From NCBI GenBank assembly GCA_033239125.1, contig BSWB01000004.1, forward strand, positions 140,070,426 to 140,134,425: DNA of 64,000 nucleotides, written 5' to 3'. The stretch is from Fagopyrum homotropicum. Taxonomy: Eukaryota > Streptophyta > Magnoliopsida > Caryophyllales > Polygonaceae. Shown in pieces: positions 20,717 through 32,390 of the stretch (position 1 is the stretch's first letter; each line of letters starts with the position of its first letter). Below the pieces are notes generated by a model. It worked only from the letters and a program-made list of their open reading frames with translations. It had not been told where the DNA came from and did not search any database. A program made the translations under genes and the position numbers.

Positions 20717-21624
20717 CTAGAGGACTTGTATGTCACTTGCTTCTTGAATGTCCATTTAATAAACAAATCATTGCCAAAATCGATAGGACAATATTGACAA
20801 AAATGAACAACTTTAACCATAACAATAAAAAGATTCTAACATCCTACATGAAATAAAGAATAAAATTGGACTTAACAAGTTTGTACGTCTTGCAATTATC
20901 TAGTGGAGCATCTGGTTCTTCAAAAACAAAATTATTTTTGGTAATGAGCCGATTGGCTCTTGTGATAAGATTATCATCTTCATTAAAGACCAAATCCACG
21001 GGTGGAAATCTAACATCATTGATGAGGATGATTACGACATGAAACAACAACATAAGAAAGTTAACTCTACCAAAAGGGGAAAAAACATAACATTAAATGG
21101 GATAAACCAAAACATGGTTTCCATAAACTTAATTTTGATGGATCAAAACTCGATTCGGGAATAACATCTATTGGTTACGTGATTCGGAACCATAATGGTA
21201 AGATTGTTAGCCTTGATGCAAAAAGAAATAACTTTAATTCGGTAATAAAAACGGAAACTTTTGCCCTTCAATCAGGCTTACAAGAGGTTATTAGATTACA
21301 AGTCAAAAAGATTGAAATCGAAGGTGATAACATTTGTGTAATTAAGGCACTCCAAGGTTCCTATAAAATTTGTCCTAGGGAGGTCGAGAAGATTATTTCC
21401 GACTTCAAACTGGATCTTCGTTTCTTCGACGAAGTCCAAATCAGAAATGTCATTAGAGAAATCAAATGTATTGCTGGCCGGTTAACCCATTTGAGAATTT
21501 TGACCCCAAACACCAATTTTTCTGATGATCTCGAACTTCGTAGTCTCATCCGTAAGGATGCTTTAGGGCGGACTACCTCTAGAAGGTAGAACAACCTAAC
21601 CCCTTTCATCTATCAAAAAAAAAA
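20717..21624 (+). pseudogene. L1-type LINE ORF2 fragment, RNase H part and poly(A) tail
   Basis: This completes the zf-RVT domain (CHLLLECPFNK), continues as a frameshifted linker, and then gives an RNase H domain at about 21130-21589 with FDGS, TETFAL and EGDN holding the expected Asp-Glu-Asp catalytic residues. The frame ends TAG at 21587-21589. A run of A at about 21615-21624 is the tail. The RNase H part (136-aa frame from 21179) is the best preserved piece. Confidence 0.82.
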
Positions 21625-22097
21625 TTATTCGAATTCTAAAGGGTTCAACACAATCAAGTATCGGTGATAGATTAGTAATTTTATATTATCGGTTCATTAT
21701 ATCATATACAATTTTATTGATATCTATGTTATTCAAATTAAAAAGATAGTTTTTTAGTATACTTTTATATCGAACCAATTGTACACGTTGGCGATATTCT
21801 TTGATAAATATCATTAATATACGCAAGTGCACGGGCTATATATGAACTAGTGTGTGATGAAACGAAACATGATAACATAAAAACATAATAGGGATTAAGG
21901 AATAATGTTAATTAACTTTCACTGTGTTAATCTATATATCTTACTAAAACAGAACTCACTTCGTCCACATGTCGCGTGTTAAGGCCAGCCACATCAGCTT
22001 TTTTCCAATTTATTTACAATATTGCCACAAGATATTTACGGATTTGCCATAATATCTTTTAAACCAAAAAAATTATTAAAACTAATAAACAGTCAGC

Positions 22098-22389
22098 ATG
22101 CCAAATTATCTTTAATCTAATAAATTATCATGTCACATCACTTTTACTCAAAGATTAATTAAAACAAAAATAAATTTATATCAAAAACATAATAAAAACA
22201 TATCCATATTTTATTTTTATAATTTGCAAAAAATAATATAGGCACATTTTGATTTACGAAAATTAATTTTGGAATTTATTTTATAATTTCGAATTTTGTA
22301 TATCATATTTTGTTTTCTTATTTTAAATTTTTGAAAATTTTGTTTTAATTATTTATTTAATTTCTAACTTTATATATGTATATATATTT
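22098..22389 (+). repeat. Direct repeat 1 flanking the copia fragment
   Basis: AT-rich Helitron sequence starting near ATGCCAAATTATC and running to a TA-rich end. It matches 26001-26275 with few changes. It is too far from the copia polypurine tract, and the wrong composition, to be its LTR. Confidence 0.82.
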
Positions 22390-22445
22390 ATTTAATTTCT
22401 AACTTTAATTATTTATTTAATTTCTGTGTATATATATATACACAG

Positions 22446-25400
22446 AACTCACTTCCCCTTTTTCTGGTCGTGGCAATACTTCCTTTACAGGCCAACCAGA
22501 TTCTCGACCCATCTGTCAAGTATGCTTGAAACCTGGACACACTGCTATTCAGTGTTGGCATCGCTTTAATCACTCCTACCAAGCACAGGCTCCACCCTCA
22601 TTTCAGATAAATTCAACAACATCACAGTGGACTCCAGATACAGTTGCAACAAATCACTTCACACCAGACATCAACAATCTCACCTATGATACTCAGTCCT
22701 ACAATGGCTCAAAAACAGTCTCGATCGGTGATGGCTCCTCCCTGCCAATTCAGCATTACGGTTCTACATCTCTCTGTTCTCCTAACTCTCCTTCTGTCAA
22801 TTTCTCTCTCAAAAATGTTCTTCATGTGCCTTCTATCAACAAAAATCTAATGTCAGTTCGTCAATTTTGTGTAGATAACCATGTTTTCTTTGAATTTCAA
22901 AAAGACTGCTTTCTTGTGAAGGATCGACATACCCTGGGCACTCTTCTTCAAGGAACCATTGAGAATGGCTTGTATGTTCTTCCCCTTTCATCAACCAAGA
23001 TTCTTGTTCAAGCACACATCACCACTACTTCCAACCTTCACCTTTGGCATCACCGTTTTGGTCATCCCTCACCTTGCCTCACTCAACAAATGCTTCGTTC
23101 GATTCAAATTAATTGCCCTAATCCCTCTGCAACTTCCTTCCGCTGCATATCGTGCTCCAGAGCGAAGGCTCATGCTCTGCCAAACAACGCTTCCCCGTCC
23201 AAAGAGGTCATTCCTTTTGGGCTTCTCTTCATGGACTTATGGGGGCCGGCCCATACCACATCATCAAGAGGAAATAGATTTTATTTGTCTATCTTAGATG
23301 ACTATTCCAACTATTTGTGGTTATTTCCTCTATCTAGTAAATCAAATACCACATCTTATGTCCAATCCTTTATTTACTTTGTAGAAAATTATTTTTCTCT
23401 CAAAGTCAAATCCATTCAAACCGACGGAGGAACCGAATTTAAACCCCTCATCCCGTTCTTTGCACAACGAGAAATTAATCATCGTCTCACTTGTCCATAT
23501 TCCCACTCTCAAAATGGTAGCATTGAAAACTGACACCGTCACATTGTTGATACCGGAATAGCTCTTCTTGCTCACTCATCACTACCCTTTTCATTTTGGG
23601 ATTACGCCTTTGAAACCGCCGTTTACCTTATTAATCGCCTCCCAACACCAACCTTGCAAAACTCATCACCTTACCACATCCTTCACAAACAATTTCCGGA
23701 CCTTAAATTCGTTAGAGTGTTTGGGTCTCTTTGCTTTCCCAATCTCCGCCCCTATAATCATCATAAGTTGAACTTCCGCTCCATACCATGTGTTTTTTTG
23801 GGTTATGCACCAAATCATCGTGGCTACATTTGTCTCGATTACGTGGCACAACGTATCTACATTTCCCGGGATGTCATATTCCATGAATCCCAATTCCCTT
23901 TTCAATAACCCAATGTGACACAGCCCAACAATCATGCCCAGCCCAATCCGTCCTTATCTCTTCCCACCACTATTACATTTCCTCCTCCTCAAAATCAGGC
24001 CCAAAACATTCGGCCCATAATTCCTTCACCATCAAATTCCTCAAATGGGCCCTCTTTCTCCTCTAATATTCAACCCAATGACAATCCTAGCCCACCTCTA
24101 TTTCATTCACCCTTGAATGATGACCTACCCAGCAACCCAACTCCACCATCTGAAACACACGCCTCACCAATTTCATCTCCTTCACAACATCATCCTCCTC
24201 CTTCACAATCTCGTTCAGTTTCAACTCGCTCCCAACACCATATTTTCAAACCTTTAATTCGTACTGATGGCACCATTCCTTGGCCACCACCTTCCTCTTC
24301 CTCCACAACCACAATACCTGAAGAACCAACCTCCTTTACCCAAGCCTCCCCTTTTCCTGAGTGGCGAGATGCAATGTCAAAAGAGTTCAATGCACTACTT
24401 TCTACAAATACTTGGTCTCTTGTTCATCCCAATCCCAATCTAAAACCCCTTGGTGTCAAATGGGTGTTCAAAACAAAAAGACATTCTGATGGTTCCATTG
24501 AGCGCCGGAAAGCTCGACTTTTAGCAAAAGGATTTAACCAAATACTGGGTGTGGATTTCACCGAAACCTTTAGTCCTGTGATCAAACCATCAACCATTCG
24601 ACTTGTACTCACCCATGCTGCCATGTCCAATTGGTCTGTGAAACAAATTGACATACAAAATGCCTTTCTCCATGGTGACTTGAACGAAGATGTGTACATC
24701 ACTCAGCCACCAGGGTTCGTCCATCCTTAGTTTCCAAACTACATTTGTAAGTTGAACAAATCTCTCTATGGGCTACGCCAGGCTCCACGAGCCTGGTACT
24801 CAAAGCTCAGTGATACTCTTGTCTATCTTGGCTTCACCCCTTCCAAAGCTGACAATTCTCTTTTTGTCTACCACACAAATCTTGAAACTGTTTATATTCT
24901 TGTGTATGTGGATGACATACTTGTTATTGCTTCCTCATCTCTTCTTGCCCAACAATTCATCCAGTCCATATCCAAACACTTCCCAGTCAAGGACTTAGGT
25001 GATCTTCATTACTTCGTTGGTATTGAGGTCTCAAGAAACTCCTCTGGCTTTCTTCTTTCCCAATCCAAATATATTCGTAATCTTCTCCACACCACCAATA
25101 TGCATCTCTCTAAACTTGTTTCTACTCCCATGTCTACCAATTGTGATTTATCATCCACCCAATCCCCTCTATTCACTGACACTACTCTTTACAAAAGTGT
25201 TGCCGTCAGCTTACAATATCTCTCATTTACTCGTCCAGACATCTCTTTTGCTGTCAACAAAATCTGTCAATTTATGCACCAACCTCGCCACATTCACTGG
25301 CAAGCCATCAGAAGAATTCTACGATACCTCAATTCATCAATCAATATTTCCCTTCATCTTTCCTCAATTCAATCTCCTACTCTTGCTGGATTCTGTGATG

Positions 25401-25849
25401 CTGATTGGGCAGGTGACCATGCTGATCGACGCTCAACTGCAGCCTATTGTATCTACTTTGGATCATCCTTGGTGTCTTGGTCGTCAAAGAAGCAACCCAC
25501 GGTTTCCCGCTCATCGAAAGAAGTAGAGTATCGTGCCCTGGGACAAACTACTTATGAGCTAATATGGCTACAGAATCTCCTTGCAGAGCTAGGCATTTAC
25601 CTTCACCATCCACCCATCCTCTGGTGTGATAACTTGGAAGCGACTTACCTAGCTGCAAATCCAGTCTTCCATCAACGAACCAAACACATAGAACTGGATT
25701 ACCACTTTGTTCGTGAGAAGATCGCAGCTAAATCCCTTCAGGTTGCCTTCATCACGTCCAAAGATCAGCTAGTTGATGCTCTTACCAAGCCCCTTGCCTC
25801 TGAACGCTTTCAACTTCTCCGATCTAAGCTCTCCTTATGTCCGACTTAG
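22446..25849 (+). pseudogene. Ty1/copia gag-pol fragment
   Basis: One frame runs from a gag zinc knuckle (C-x2-C-x4-H-x4-C, about 22514-22555) to TAG at 25847-25849. It has a protease motif reading DTVA instead of DTGA or DSGA (about 22640), the GAG-pre-integrase HLWHHRFGH, the integrase core with FMDLWGP and TDGGTEF, the RT with YVDDILV (about 24905-24925), and RNase H from GFCDADWAG to the TKPL-type end. There are only three nonsense codons (TGA 23531, TAA 23906, TAG 24728) and no frameshift. The gag N-terminus and 5' LTR are missing. The order INT before RT marks copia. Confidence 0.9.
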
Positions 25850-25852
25850 CTC

Positions 25853-26000
25853 GAGGGGGTATACTAGGAGACACATCCCAATAGTCTGGCCCATCAGTCA
25901 TAGCCCAATGCTTGTATTCAGTCTCTATATAATGTCATCTAATGTAACAGTAAAAGCAAGAAGACAAAATATAACAAATGCAATTCTGAATACTTCTTTA
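25853..26000 (+). mobile_element. Copia polypurine tract and partial 3' LTR
   Basis: GAGGGGG (25853-25859) right after the pol stop is a polypurine tract. The following TATACTAGGAGAC probably is the LTR start with TG changed to TA. About 140 bases follow with a TATATAA element before the Helitron repeat resumes. The LTR end is not certain. Confidence 0.55.
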
Positions 26001-26268
26001 ATGCTAAATCATCTTTAATCTAATAAATTATCATGCACATCACTTTTACTCAAAGATTAATTAAAACAAAAATAAATTTATATCAAAAATATAATAAAAA
26101 CATATCCACATTTTATTTTTATAATTTTTAAAAAATAATATAGGCACATTTTGATTTACGAAAATTAATATTTGAATTTATTTTATAATTTCGAATTTTG
26201 TATATCATATTTTGTTTTCTTATTTTAAATTTTTGAAAATTTTGTTTTAATTATTTATTTAATTTCTA

Positions 26269-26275
<7 letters not shown>
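26001..26275 (+). repeat. Direct repeat 2 flanking the copia fragment
   Basis: This is the second copy of 22098-22389. It shares TCTTTAATCTAATAAATTAT and the long AT-rich part after it, and runs into a TA microsatellite. Confidence 0.82.

Positions 26276-26325
<50 letters not shown>
26272..26325. repeat. (TA)n microsatellite
   Basis: An uninterrupted TA run of about 54 bases inside the Helitron. Confidence 0.95.
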
Positions 26326-26328
<3 letters not shown>

Positions 26329-26427
26329 TGTTTTTGTTTTCTTATTTCTAATTTTTAAATTATCTTTTTAAAAATATGTTAAAATTTATTTAGATAAAAC
26401 CCGCACAAGGTGCGGGCATTAGACTAG

Positions 26428-27615
26428 TTTCATCGAAAGACGTCACACGATTCCTGAAAATGTGTATCTCGCGATCGTCACATTGATGAACGAAGCAAGT
26501 AAAGATATGATTCTTTGACACGAAGGAGTAAAGTATCAATTTATTTGAAGCTTCTCTTGCGAGCTATTATGCACATGCACAAAAGATGCATGCTACTTTT
26601 CAATATTCTAATTCAAATAAAGCCTCACAAAACTATTTTTTTGCACAAAATCCCCTCTTATACCATTACCATACAAAACACCCGTTGTATCCCTGAATTT
26701 ATCAATTTACAAACCGTCGTGTACTTTCCATTCAATGCTGTGAAAACTGAAAAATTAACCTACTTATAAAAGACAACTGATAACAAGGTCTGGAGAAGGA
26801 GTAACTTAATTTGACAAATATTAAACCTAACTGTAATACTTAATGGACAGTCTCGGAGGGGGTGTGGTTGGTTGATATTCAGAACTTTTATTTACCCAAA
26901 TAACTCCGGTCATTTCCGTCCTGATTCGTCTCCCATTCGAATCAAGAGCCCGGCTCTTGGATGTACTAGGAATGCGTCTCATATATATGTTTCCACGTTC
27001 ATAGTTCTACTCATTAGAGTCGAACATTGGATTATGTTTCGGGTGCACCACAAATATGCACCCGCTCAAAATTTAAATGTTGGAACAACGGTCATAAGTC
27101 CACAAGAAGCATTCTCTAGGGATTTCTCCGGGGTACACGCAGTGTGAGTGAGAGGCGGGCTAGTGGTGCGTCTAAGATCCACCCTTTATAGTACGTTTAG
27201 TATGATTATTTCGTAATAAATTATCGGTGCAAATAAAATCACTAAATCACTCGTGATATTTGATAGGGGAAATTGCTAGGCTAAAGACAACATACCAAAA
27301 ATAGACAGTAAATGATTGGTTAATAAAATATAAATCTTTAGTTTATATATTTTTTAAGATTAGTATTTTAGTTTATTATTATAACTGTTCATATTTTAAT
27401 TTATTTTTTATTTGCTAAATGTTCTTTTTAAAATCTAATACTGACGGTATTTTTGTGTAAGAAGTACAAGGGGTGGTTGTATGCAAAAACGATAAATAGT
27501 GGGTAGTTTATGACAAAAAGAGTAAATGAGGTGTCGTTTTGTGAAATTCACACATATTTAACATCATCAATCGCCACAACGCAAAGGCAGACCATTCACT
27601 TGTAATCATTTGGCG
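26428..27615. other. Region between Helitron and MscS-like gene
   Basis: I see no supported gene. The last few hundred bases should hold the promoter of the MscS-like gene. An ORF at 26515-26769 has no family signs. Confidence 0.5.
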
Positions 27616-29789
27616 ATGGCGGAGGAGTCGAAACCCGAATCGGGTTGCATGGATACAATCCGCATGCAAAGAGTGTTAAACCGTACCCGATGGAAACCCA
27701 AATCGGCTTGGGTCGGTGGAGTAAACCGGTGGAGAAGGGCAGCTAACGCCCTGCGTTACATTTTAGTAGCGCTATTCCTATTCCTCATCTACTTCCTTCC
27801 CATCATCGTTTCGATATTCTTAAGCGGTAACATCGGATGGATGAGTCCATCCAGCAATGTCCACGACGAAAGCATGGAGGAGCAAGCAAGCGCATCGTCC
27901 GTCTACAAGAAAAAGCGAGCATCGGAGCCGGGACGAGTCAAGATCCAACGAGTTAGCGTGGTGAGTGCAACTCGGGTTGGGATCTTTGTCCTCTTCTGGC
28001 TAGTCATCAACCTCAGTGTCCCCGATCTCCGAGAGACACGCTTCCTTGGCTCGTTTATATGGAAATGGTCGGTGCTCGCGGCCGTGGTGCTGCTCCTCAT
28101 CCCCGCCATGCTTGTAGCCAGCTTCATTCTCGCCAATCATCAGTATTCGACGATTCTGGTGAGTATCTGCGGTGACGATGAGCCGATCCCGGAGTTTTAC
28201 TGGATAAAGGGGTTGGAAGAGAGCGTGAGATGGGTGCTCTACTTCGCCTTGGTTCTCCTCGTCTGGGTCCTCTATTTCTTGATAGACGAACCCGAACTTA
28301 CCCACGTCGGCCGTAAAAGAAAACTAGCCTATCTTCGTATCTATAGGTACATCATCCTCACCATGGTTTCGTCCCTCGTAGGATCCCTAATCGGATTCCT
28401 CAATAACCTCGTCGTGTTGCGACGCAAGTCCAAGTTCATCTACACCGATTCAAACAAGGTACGGATTTTGGTTGCTGCATTTCGTCTCTACCTCCTCCTC
28501 CTCCTCAAACACGACGAGGATCGATACGAGATCCGGTCGATTCTCATGCCTTACTACTCATCCAAGAGTCTAGATCAACTTTTGGAAGACACAAAACCAT
28601 GCCTATCGAATCAAGATCGTACATGTACGGTTGACAACTTGATGAAGTCAATGTCCACCGGTGTGAGCTTGCATGAAATCGACGAGGCCGCCACGTGGAT
28701 GACGCAAAGGTTTGATTTGTCCGAGGAGACTCCTTCCGATTCCGATTCTAAATTCCTTGAGGATATCCTATACAAATACAAGTAAACTTGGATGCATTGT
28801 TAATTTAACTTTTATACCTAGAACTTCTATATTAGCTTCATGTATTACGGTATCGTCCATGTGTGACATTTTATATTCAACATGCATGTACTAATATTTG
28901 CATGCTATCCATTTTTAACATGATCGAAGAGGGACGCAAGACATAGATTCGGTTTTATTAACGAATAACACGCCTGGCTTGGACCCGAGAGAGGCGAAGC
29001 TCTTGCTACGATTGCTACGAGTCGACATCCACAAAAGCACTAGCACATCCGAGATGGATCTAAGTATACCTTTTACTGCATTCGAAAACTGGATGGTAAA
29101 GTGTAATTCATCGATCGAACTTGAATGTAATCAATTTTTTGCTGAATGTATGTGTAATTGCAAGTGCAGATGGAAGCCCGGAAGAGCTGCTTTGTGTACC
29201 TAAACGAACTCCATGGGCACATGTCATTGGAGAGAATCTTACTCAGAGTTTTAACTATTTCTCAAGTTGTGGCCGTCGTTATTCTTTGGCTTTTCATAAC
29301 ACAGCTCGCCACAACAAGACTGGTACTCACACTGGGATCTCTCTTTGTTGGCATTTCCGTCATCTTCGGCGATTGCTGCAAAACCTTTCTCCAAGGATTC
29401 ATACTTGCATTCGTCATCCATCCTTTCAATGTCGGTGATCTCGTTATGATTGAGGAAACCATGGTAACTTCTTCATTCATCATACGAATATAGTACCATT
29501 GTCGTTTGTTGATCTTACACTACTTGTTTATTTCCAGTTGGAGGTGAAAAAAATCATGATCTTTACAACAGTCTTTCATAACGTAGAACGGGATCAGATC
29601 GTCGTCTACCCAAACTCTGTTATAGCCACCACAAAGATAATCAAACTCAAGGGCAAACCGACACCGGATAAACCTGGAACCATATCTCCTGTGGAATCAA
29701 GACCCGGTTCCGAGAACAAAGAGGCTGAACCAGCCAGAGTGCCAGTTCAGGCTGAACTCAGCCAGGGTGCCTCTTGCCCTTTTGGATGA
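27616..29789 (+). CDS. MscS-like mechanosensitive channel, C-terminally truncated
   Basis: Proposed exons are 27616-28781, 28930-29095, 29170-29463 and 29538-29789 (625 aa), with GT...AG borders; the first acceptor is chosen by frame and is the least certain. ATG 27616 is used because the upstream in-frame TTG is not a plant start. Plant MSL channels conduct ions on membrane tension. Visible features are membrane segments (ALRYILVALFLFLIYFLPII, VGIFVLFWLVINLSV, VLAAVVLLLIPAMLVASFIL, VLYFALVLLVWVLYFLI), a linker with EAKLLLRLLR and FENWM, then the pore region with ATTRLVLTLGS, FGDCCKT and HPFNVGD, and the beta-domain start TTVFHNVERDQIVVYPNSV. After this the family sequence stops and an unrelated Pro/Glu-rich tail leads to TGA. 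MSL proteins of the plasma-membrane type usually go on for 100 or more residues. It may be a non-functional or altered copy. Confidence 0.78.
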
Positions 29790-30238
29790 ATTTAACCATT
29801 TTCTTGGGTGAATCTTGGGACAAATTTAAATAACTTTCCCTTCAGTTTGTATGTGTGTGAAAGACTTTCCCTTCAGTTTGTATGTGTGTAAAGATGAATC
29901 ATATAATGTAATATGTATTACCCGTAACGGAATGTTTTCGAATCAATAAAAAACTATGTTTTTTTAACGGTCTTTTAACAAATGAGAGTAATCCTATCAT
30001 TTCTATTTCCTTATCCGATTTCATTCCACCGCTCCAACCAAACGGGCGCTAAAGATAAACACTGCCTTGTCTGATTTCTACTGACACAATAAGTATAGTT
30101 TCCTATGCACCAAATTAATTTACAATGTCACGGTAGAGGGAGAGGTTGCAAAACCTTTTTGTACACTACAAACAAACAAAAATAACCTCTTCCTTTGACC
30201 GCGAAACGAATACGAGAGCAGATACGGCCTAACCTGCT
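29790..30238. other. Intergenic region between convergent channel genes
   Basis: No gene was found. A 27-bp tandem duplication containing CTTTCCCTTCAGTTTGTATG occurs twice at about 29837-29889. AATAAA at 29945-29950 may be a poly(A) signal for the MscS-like gene. Confidence 0.55.
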
Positions 30239-31193
30239 CTATGTTACTGTCTCAAATTCTTTGCAAGAGATGCTCCTGAGAAGACGCTTGGAAACGTCTT
30301 TGGTGTGGTTCACATTCTTCAGTCGATTAGCTCGGACCCACGCTGGCTCCTGCATTTCCCCCACACAAACTTGAGCCTTTCTAACAAAACTACTATTGGG
30401 TTAGCCTTTAGTTAGTGTATTTGGCCAGAAAGAGTTTATACCTCCGGAACAAAACGTGCGAATCCAAACTTGATGAGGAGGAGAATGTGTTCGATGACGA
30501 GTATCGCGACCAAACCAGGCTCCATTTTCCACTTCCCTTCGGCGTCATACAAGCATATGAGCAGAGCACAATTTGTGCATATCGACAGAACTATCAGAAA
30601 CTGCATTGTTTAAGAAATATGATGCATTTGTTTCAGTTGGGATGTCTAACCACTTTTAAAACAATAATGATCTCCGAAAAAAGTAAAAATAGCCTCTAAG
30701 ATACGCACCTGAAATATGTTGAGCCATGCTCCGATTGTTGCAGAAGCGCGAGGAGCTGGTCGTCTCAGTATTACAAGCAGCTTTAGTGCATCAGTTCTGA
30801 TTTCCATGATATTGTTCTACACAGTAACACAAGTGATGACACAGCTCAAGACAAACACAAATAAAATAATACAGAAGAGCACTGAAGGCCTTTGCTAAAG
30901 AACGTACAACAGCAGCAAACGCAAAAGCAGGAGGAAATGCGCATGCAAACATCATGATCATTCCAAATTGCAAAGCCAGTTCCAGAAAATCTGCAAGGCA
31001 ACTTCACAATATTCATCCCCCTCCAAATACAAAACTACCAAAAACAGCAAGGAATCATACCATCAAACAATCCATCTCTTCAAGACCTCCTCCGATACTA
31101 GCAGCATAAGCAGGTTTTAGAAACTCTTTCTCCAATCTCAAAGCTATTCGGAGCTTGTCCTTTGGCAATCCTTTCTCGTGTTTTTTCTTGTTC
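30239..31193 (-). pseudogene. Anoctamin-like (TMEM16) protein, last five exons
   Basis: Minus-strand exons are 31061-31193, 30908-30990, 30709-30816, 30442-30600 and 30239-30349, all with GT...AG borders. They match plant anoctamin-like proteins (TMEM16 family of ion channels and lipid scramblases): KGLPKDKLRIALRLEKEFLK, FLELALQFGMIMMFACAFPP, NNIMEIRTDALKLLV, a membrane stretch LSICTNCALLICLYD, EPAWVRAN and a short C-terminus. The first exon carries a one-base loss near 31075: the frame entering it does not match the frame needed for LFDDFLEL at its end. Earlier exons are not seen; an inverted-repeat element starts near 31322. It is probably a truncated pseudogene, unless the base loss is an assembly error and upstream exons lie beyond a large insertion. 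Confidence 0.8.
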
Positions 31194-31563
31194 CTTTATA
31201 GGAAAGTACAGCACATAAGTCAGATTTTGTTGCCCAATTTTACAAGGAGGCTCCTGTCAGGCAGATATGAAGAGGGGATTAGGGTTTTAGTGCTGACCAT
31301 TTAAGACGGCACAATTGGTAACTAGGCTTCTTTTTTATATTTTCTATTAAGAAAATATACCCCAAATTTTATTTTACCCTACTAACCCTCTCCTCCGCTT
31401 TCTTCTCCTTGATTATCCATGGCTACTATGTGCTCCTTCCTTCTCTTCTCCCGTACTCCTCCGCCGCCGGCCCGCCGCCGCATTAGCCATCGGAGTCCTC
31501 CGCCGCCGCCGCACAATCTAGGGTTCCTTGATTCTCTCTCTCTTCTTTCTACTCTGTTGAACT

Positions 31564-31650
31564 ATGAGCTCGTCGTTGCTCTCAGATCTCGCTACTGAGA
31601 TCCTCATCCCGGTTTTCGCAATCATCGGAATCACTTTGCGCTTGCAAAAT
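31564..31650 (+). pseudogene. Vacuolar H+-pyrophosphatase-like N-terminal fragment
   Basis: The ATG at 31564 opens a short frame with SDLATEILIPVFAIIGIT, which resembles the N-terminus and start of the first membrane helix of type I vacuolar proton pyrophosphatases. The likeness ends after about 24 residues. A CT-rich leader precedes it, as in plant 5' UTRs. The match is short, so the call is tentative. Confidence 0.4.
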
Positions 31651-31849
31651 ACCAATTTTATTTCCTGCAGAAACTCAATATTGAAAGCTACAGTGCTTTC
31701 TAGTAATACTTTCTGGTAATGGTACACTTGGACATTACAACTATATTAGGACTCCAGGCATACTTCATAAACAACAAATTTGAGGAAGAAGATGAAGATG
31801 CGCTGATTTAGGAGATTGAGAAAGCTTCATCTGGTATGAGTTTTCTGGT

Positions 31850-32160
31850 AGAAAAACTCATACCAGAAATTATAAAAAATAAAAAATGATCAAAAAATTT
31901 TTAAAAAAATCTGGTAAGAAAATTTCTAGTATGTCAAAAAATTCTAGATTGTGAGAAAATTCTGGTATATGAAAAAAATTCTGAAATGGCAAAGTTCTAG
32001 TATGACAATAGTTTGGTATGACAAAATTCTGGTATGAACTTTTCGTGTGATAAATTCTGGTATGAAATTTCTCGTATGAACTATTCGTATGATAATTTCT
32101 GGTATGAAATTTCTGGTATGGTATTTCTGGTATGAAAATTCTAGTATGAGAAATTCAGTC
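31850..32160. repeat. Degenerate TCTGGTATGAAA repeats
   Basis: At least ten imperfect copies of a 12-16 base unit (TTCTGGTATGAAA, TTCTAGTATGA, TTTCTGGTATGG) lie in both regular and broken spacing. The stretch then passes into AAATAAATAAAT simple repeats near 32180. Confidence 0.65.
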
Positions 32161-32390
32161 CAAAAATTAAAAAAGAAAATAAATAAATAAATAAATAAAA
32201 GGTAAGAAAAATAATAAAAGGAAAAAAATTCAATAATTAAAAATTAAAACTTATATTTATATAACAAATAACAAACATCATTTATTCTTTCATTCTAAAT
32301 AGAAGGGTTAATAATTTTTACCTACTATTCAATGAAAGTGGTAAAAAATTTGGGGTACATTTACTAAATCATATTCTCAAAAACGCCTAG

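Larger units (their letters stand above)
21931..26427 (+). mobile_element. Helitron carrying a copia fragment
   Basis: The 5' end is TCTATATATC after an A; the 3' end is CTAG before a T. The hairpin CCCGCAC-AAG-GTGCGGG (26400-26416) stands 11 bases before the 3' end. This matches Helitron rules: 5' TC, 3' hairpin plus CTRR, insertion between A and T, no target duplication. No Rep/helicase gene is seen, so it is non-autonomous. Inside lie two ~280-bp direct repeats and, between them, 3.5 kb of copia sequence. Confidence 0.8.
31322..32390. mobile_element. Inverted-repeat element with a captured gene fragment
   Basis: Sequence near 31322-31380 (CTAGGC..., TACCCCAAATTTT, TTTTACC) recurs inverted at about 32340-32390, giving degenerate terminal inverted repeats of about 50 bp. 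Between them lie a GC-rich GCCGCCG tract, a proton-pyrophosphatase-like fragment (31564-31650) and AT-rich low-complexity sequence. No transposase and no clear target duplication were found. It may be a Pack-MULE-like or other non-autonomous DNA transposon. Confidence 0.45.

Noticed and set aside
22098..26275. The 280-bp direct repeats as LTRs of the copia element
   Set aside because: They lack TG...CA ends, do not meet the polypurine tract at 25853, and gag starts mid-domain after the first copy.
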